Shown: positions 33,050-33,743 of the stretch, piece after piece
Layout of the letters: every line of letters begins with the position of its first letter
Numbering within the stretch: the stretch's first letter is position 1
Source of the DNA: Bacteroidales bacterium
GTDB taxonomy: Bacteria; Bacteroidota; Bacteroidia; Bacteroidales; UBA932
DNA: 33,743 nucleotides
Direction: 5' to 3'
Assembly: GCA_017546585.1 (NCBI GenBank)
Contig: JAFYWC010000044.1
Coordinates: 1 to 33,743, forward strand
Notes under the pieces: generated by a model
Told to the model about the DNA's origin: nothing
What the model saw: the letters and a program-made list of their open reading frames with translations, nothing else
The model's database searches: none
Program-made: the position numbers and the translations under genes

Positions 33050-33601
33050 ATGACAAAGAAATTCAGATGCTTGGTTTGCGGTTATATTCACGAAGGCGAA
33101 AATGCTCCTGCAGAGTGCCCTATCTGCCACGTAGGTCCAGAGAAGTTCGAGGAGATCGTTGCAACAGACGGTGAGCTCACTTGGGCAGACGAGCACAAGC
33201 TCGGTTCAGCAAAGGAAGTTGATCCGGAAATCCTCAAGGGACTCCGTGACCATTTCGCAGGTGAGTGCTCTGAAGTGGGAATGTACCTTGCAATGAGCCG
33301 TCAGGCAGACAGAGAGGGCTATCCAGAGGTTGCAGAGGCATTCAAGAGATACGCTTGGGAAGAGGCTGAGCACGCTGCAAAGTTCGCAGAGCTCCTCGGA
33401 GAGTGCGTATGGGATACAAAGACAAATCTTGAGAAGAGAATGCTCGCTGAGCAGGGCGCTTGTGAGGACAAGCTCCGCATCGCAAAACTCGCAAAGCAGC
33501 AGAACCTCGACGCAATCCACGATACAGTTCACGAGATGTGCAAGGACGAGGCTCGTCACGGTGCCGGCTTCCAGGGACTCTTCAACCGTTATTTCAAATA
33601 A
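33050..33601 (+). CDS. Rubrerythrin with N-terminal rubredoxin domain (reverse rubrerythrin)
   Basis: Cytosolic non-haem di-iron peroxidase that reduces H2O2 in anaerobes using electrons passed from NAD(P)H-dependent reductases. The 183-residue protein begins with a rubredoxin-like iron site, CLVC and CPIC (Cys7, Cys10, Cys23, Cys26), followed from about residue 45 by a ferritin-like four-helix part. The latter has [24 protein letters not shown] (ExxH) and [11 protein letters not shown] (ExxH), the two iron-ligand helices. Classical rubrerythrins have the rubredoxin domain at the C-terminus; here the order is reversed as in the revRbr group. It has preferred codons, a consensus promoter and a strong terminator, so it is probably a highly expressed single-gene unit. 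Confidence 0.94.
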   Translation: MTKKFRCLVCGYIHEGENAPAECPICHVGPEKFEEIVATDGELTWADEHKLGSAKEVDPEILKGLRDHFAGECSEVGMYLAMSRQADREGYPEVAEAFKRYAWEEAEHAAKFAELLGECVWDTKTNLEKRMLAEQGACEDKLRIAKLAKQQNLDAIHDTVHEMCKDEARHGAGFQGLFNRYFK

Positions 33602-33604
33602 TAA

Positions 33605-33634
33605 AAGAAGCCGACCCAAAAGGGTCGGTTTCTT
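33605..33634 (+). terminator. Rho-independent terminator of rubrerythrin
   Basis: 13-bp stem with one G-U pair: AAGAAGCCGACCC (33605-33617), loop AAAA (33618-33621), GGGTCGGTTTCTT (33622-33634). The T-rich 3' arm serves as the slippery tract. It starts 4 nt after the stop codon and accounts for the single-gene transcript. Confidence 0.9.
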
Positions 33635-33639
33635 GTGTT

Positions 33640-33743
33640 CTATAGTGTGGCATTGAGTTGTCGGAAGGCTCCGCCAGAGTTCCGCTCCGCTCCATCCACC
33701 CTTCGGAACTTCGTTCCTTCGGGAGCCGCTCACGAGGCCGCGG
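33640..33743. other. Noncoding GC-rich structured stretch at the window edge
   Basis: After the terminator comes about 100 nt with no likely gene. It contains nested inverted repeats: GGCTCC (33667-33672) with GGAGCC (33722-33727), AGTTCCG (33678-33684) with CGGAACT (33704-33710), and an alternative hairpin GGAAC/GTTCC (33705-33709 and 33713-33717, loop 3) that would compete with the second. Base composition is richer in GC than the neighbouring intergenic DNA. It could be the start of a dispersed repeat or a structured RNA, or the edge of a gene beyond the window. I cannot decide. Confidence 0.35.

Noticed and set aside
33206-33733. Minus-strand frame of 175 codons across rubrerythrin and the right edge
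   Set aside because: It is opposite the rubrerythrin gene and crosses its terminator; Cys/Leu-rich shadow composition.

Overview
The window reads as chromosomal DNA of an anaerobic Bacteroidales species (phylum Bacteroidota). The pointers are Bacteroidota-type promoters (TTTG, about 20 nt, then TAnnTTTG), many lipoproteins with an SGC/AAC/SSC lipobox, BIG2 Ig-like and Fib_succ_major surface domains, DUF3822 and DUF4290 genes, a GldI/FKBP lipoprotein beside a DHH phosphoesterase, an AddAB-type nuclease pair and a rubrerythrin. The ptb-buk pair suggests a butyrate or branched-acid producer. I cannot fix the genus. The DNA is densely coding: no gap exceeds about 200 bases, and I see no tRNA, rRNA, IS element, phage gene or CRISPR array.

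Layout. 1-3.3 kb: two minus-strand lipoproteins built of BIG2 Ig-like repeats, the larger with a Fib_succ_major-like C-terminal domain. 3.3-5.6 kb: class II aldolase fbaA (minus), divergent from gmk-nadD (plus), separated by a perfect 20-bp palindrome that carries a -7 box on each strand. 5.6-10.1 kb: a minus-strand cluster of an unrecognised membrane-anchored protein, DUF3822, rsmD, a DUF4861-like protein and a SulP transporter. 10.2-16.3 kb: a plus-strand run of DHH phosphoesterase, two FKBP-type lipoproteins, MATE exporter, cytidylate-kinase-like protein and class C beta-lactamase-fold serine hydrolase. 16.3-19.6 kb: ackA-ptb-buk on the minus strand behind a near-consensus promoter. 19.7-23 kb: a short ComEC channel protein whose 3' end overlaps convergent apbE, then a Fib_succ_major lipoprotein. 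23-32.9 kb: minus strand addB-addA, then DUF4290-ftsK-lolA. 33 kb: a rubrerythrin with reversed domain order, with its own consensus promoter and strong terminator. The right edge holds a GC-rich, hairpin-rich noncoding stretch.

Functional themes are glycolysis and acyl-phosphate energy conservation (fbaA, ackA, ptb, buk), nucleotide and NAD synthesis (gmk, nadD), envelope biogenesis and protein folding (LolA-like, FKBPs, BIG2 proteins), DNA repair and segregation (AddAB, FtsK), ribosome modification (RsmD) and peroxide defence (rubrerythrin).

I found no convincing undescribed multi-gene system. The observations most worth a second look are the BIG2 lipoprotein pair, the symmetric bidirectional promoter, the two-kinase/one-acyltransferase operon, the ComEC without its metallo-beta-lactamase domain, the unrecognised membrane-anchored gene at 9409-10113, and the structured right edge. 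Start codons were moved inward from the longest ORF where a signal peptide, promoter, terminator or family N-terminus demanded it.
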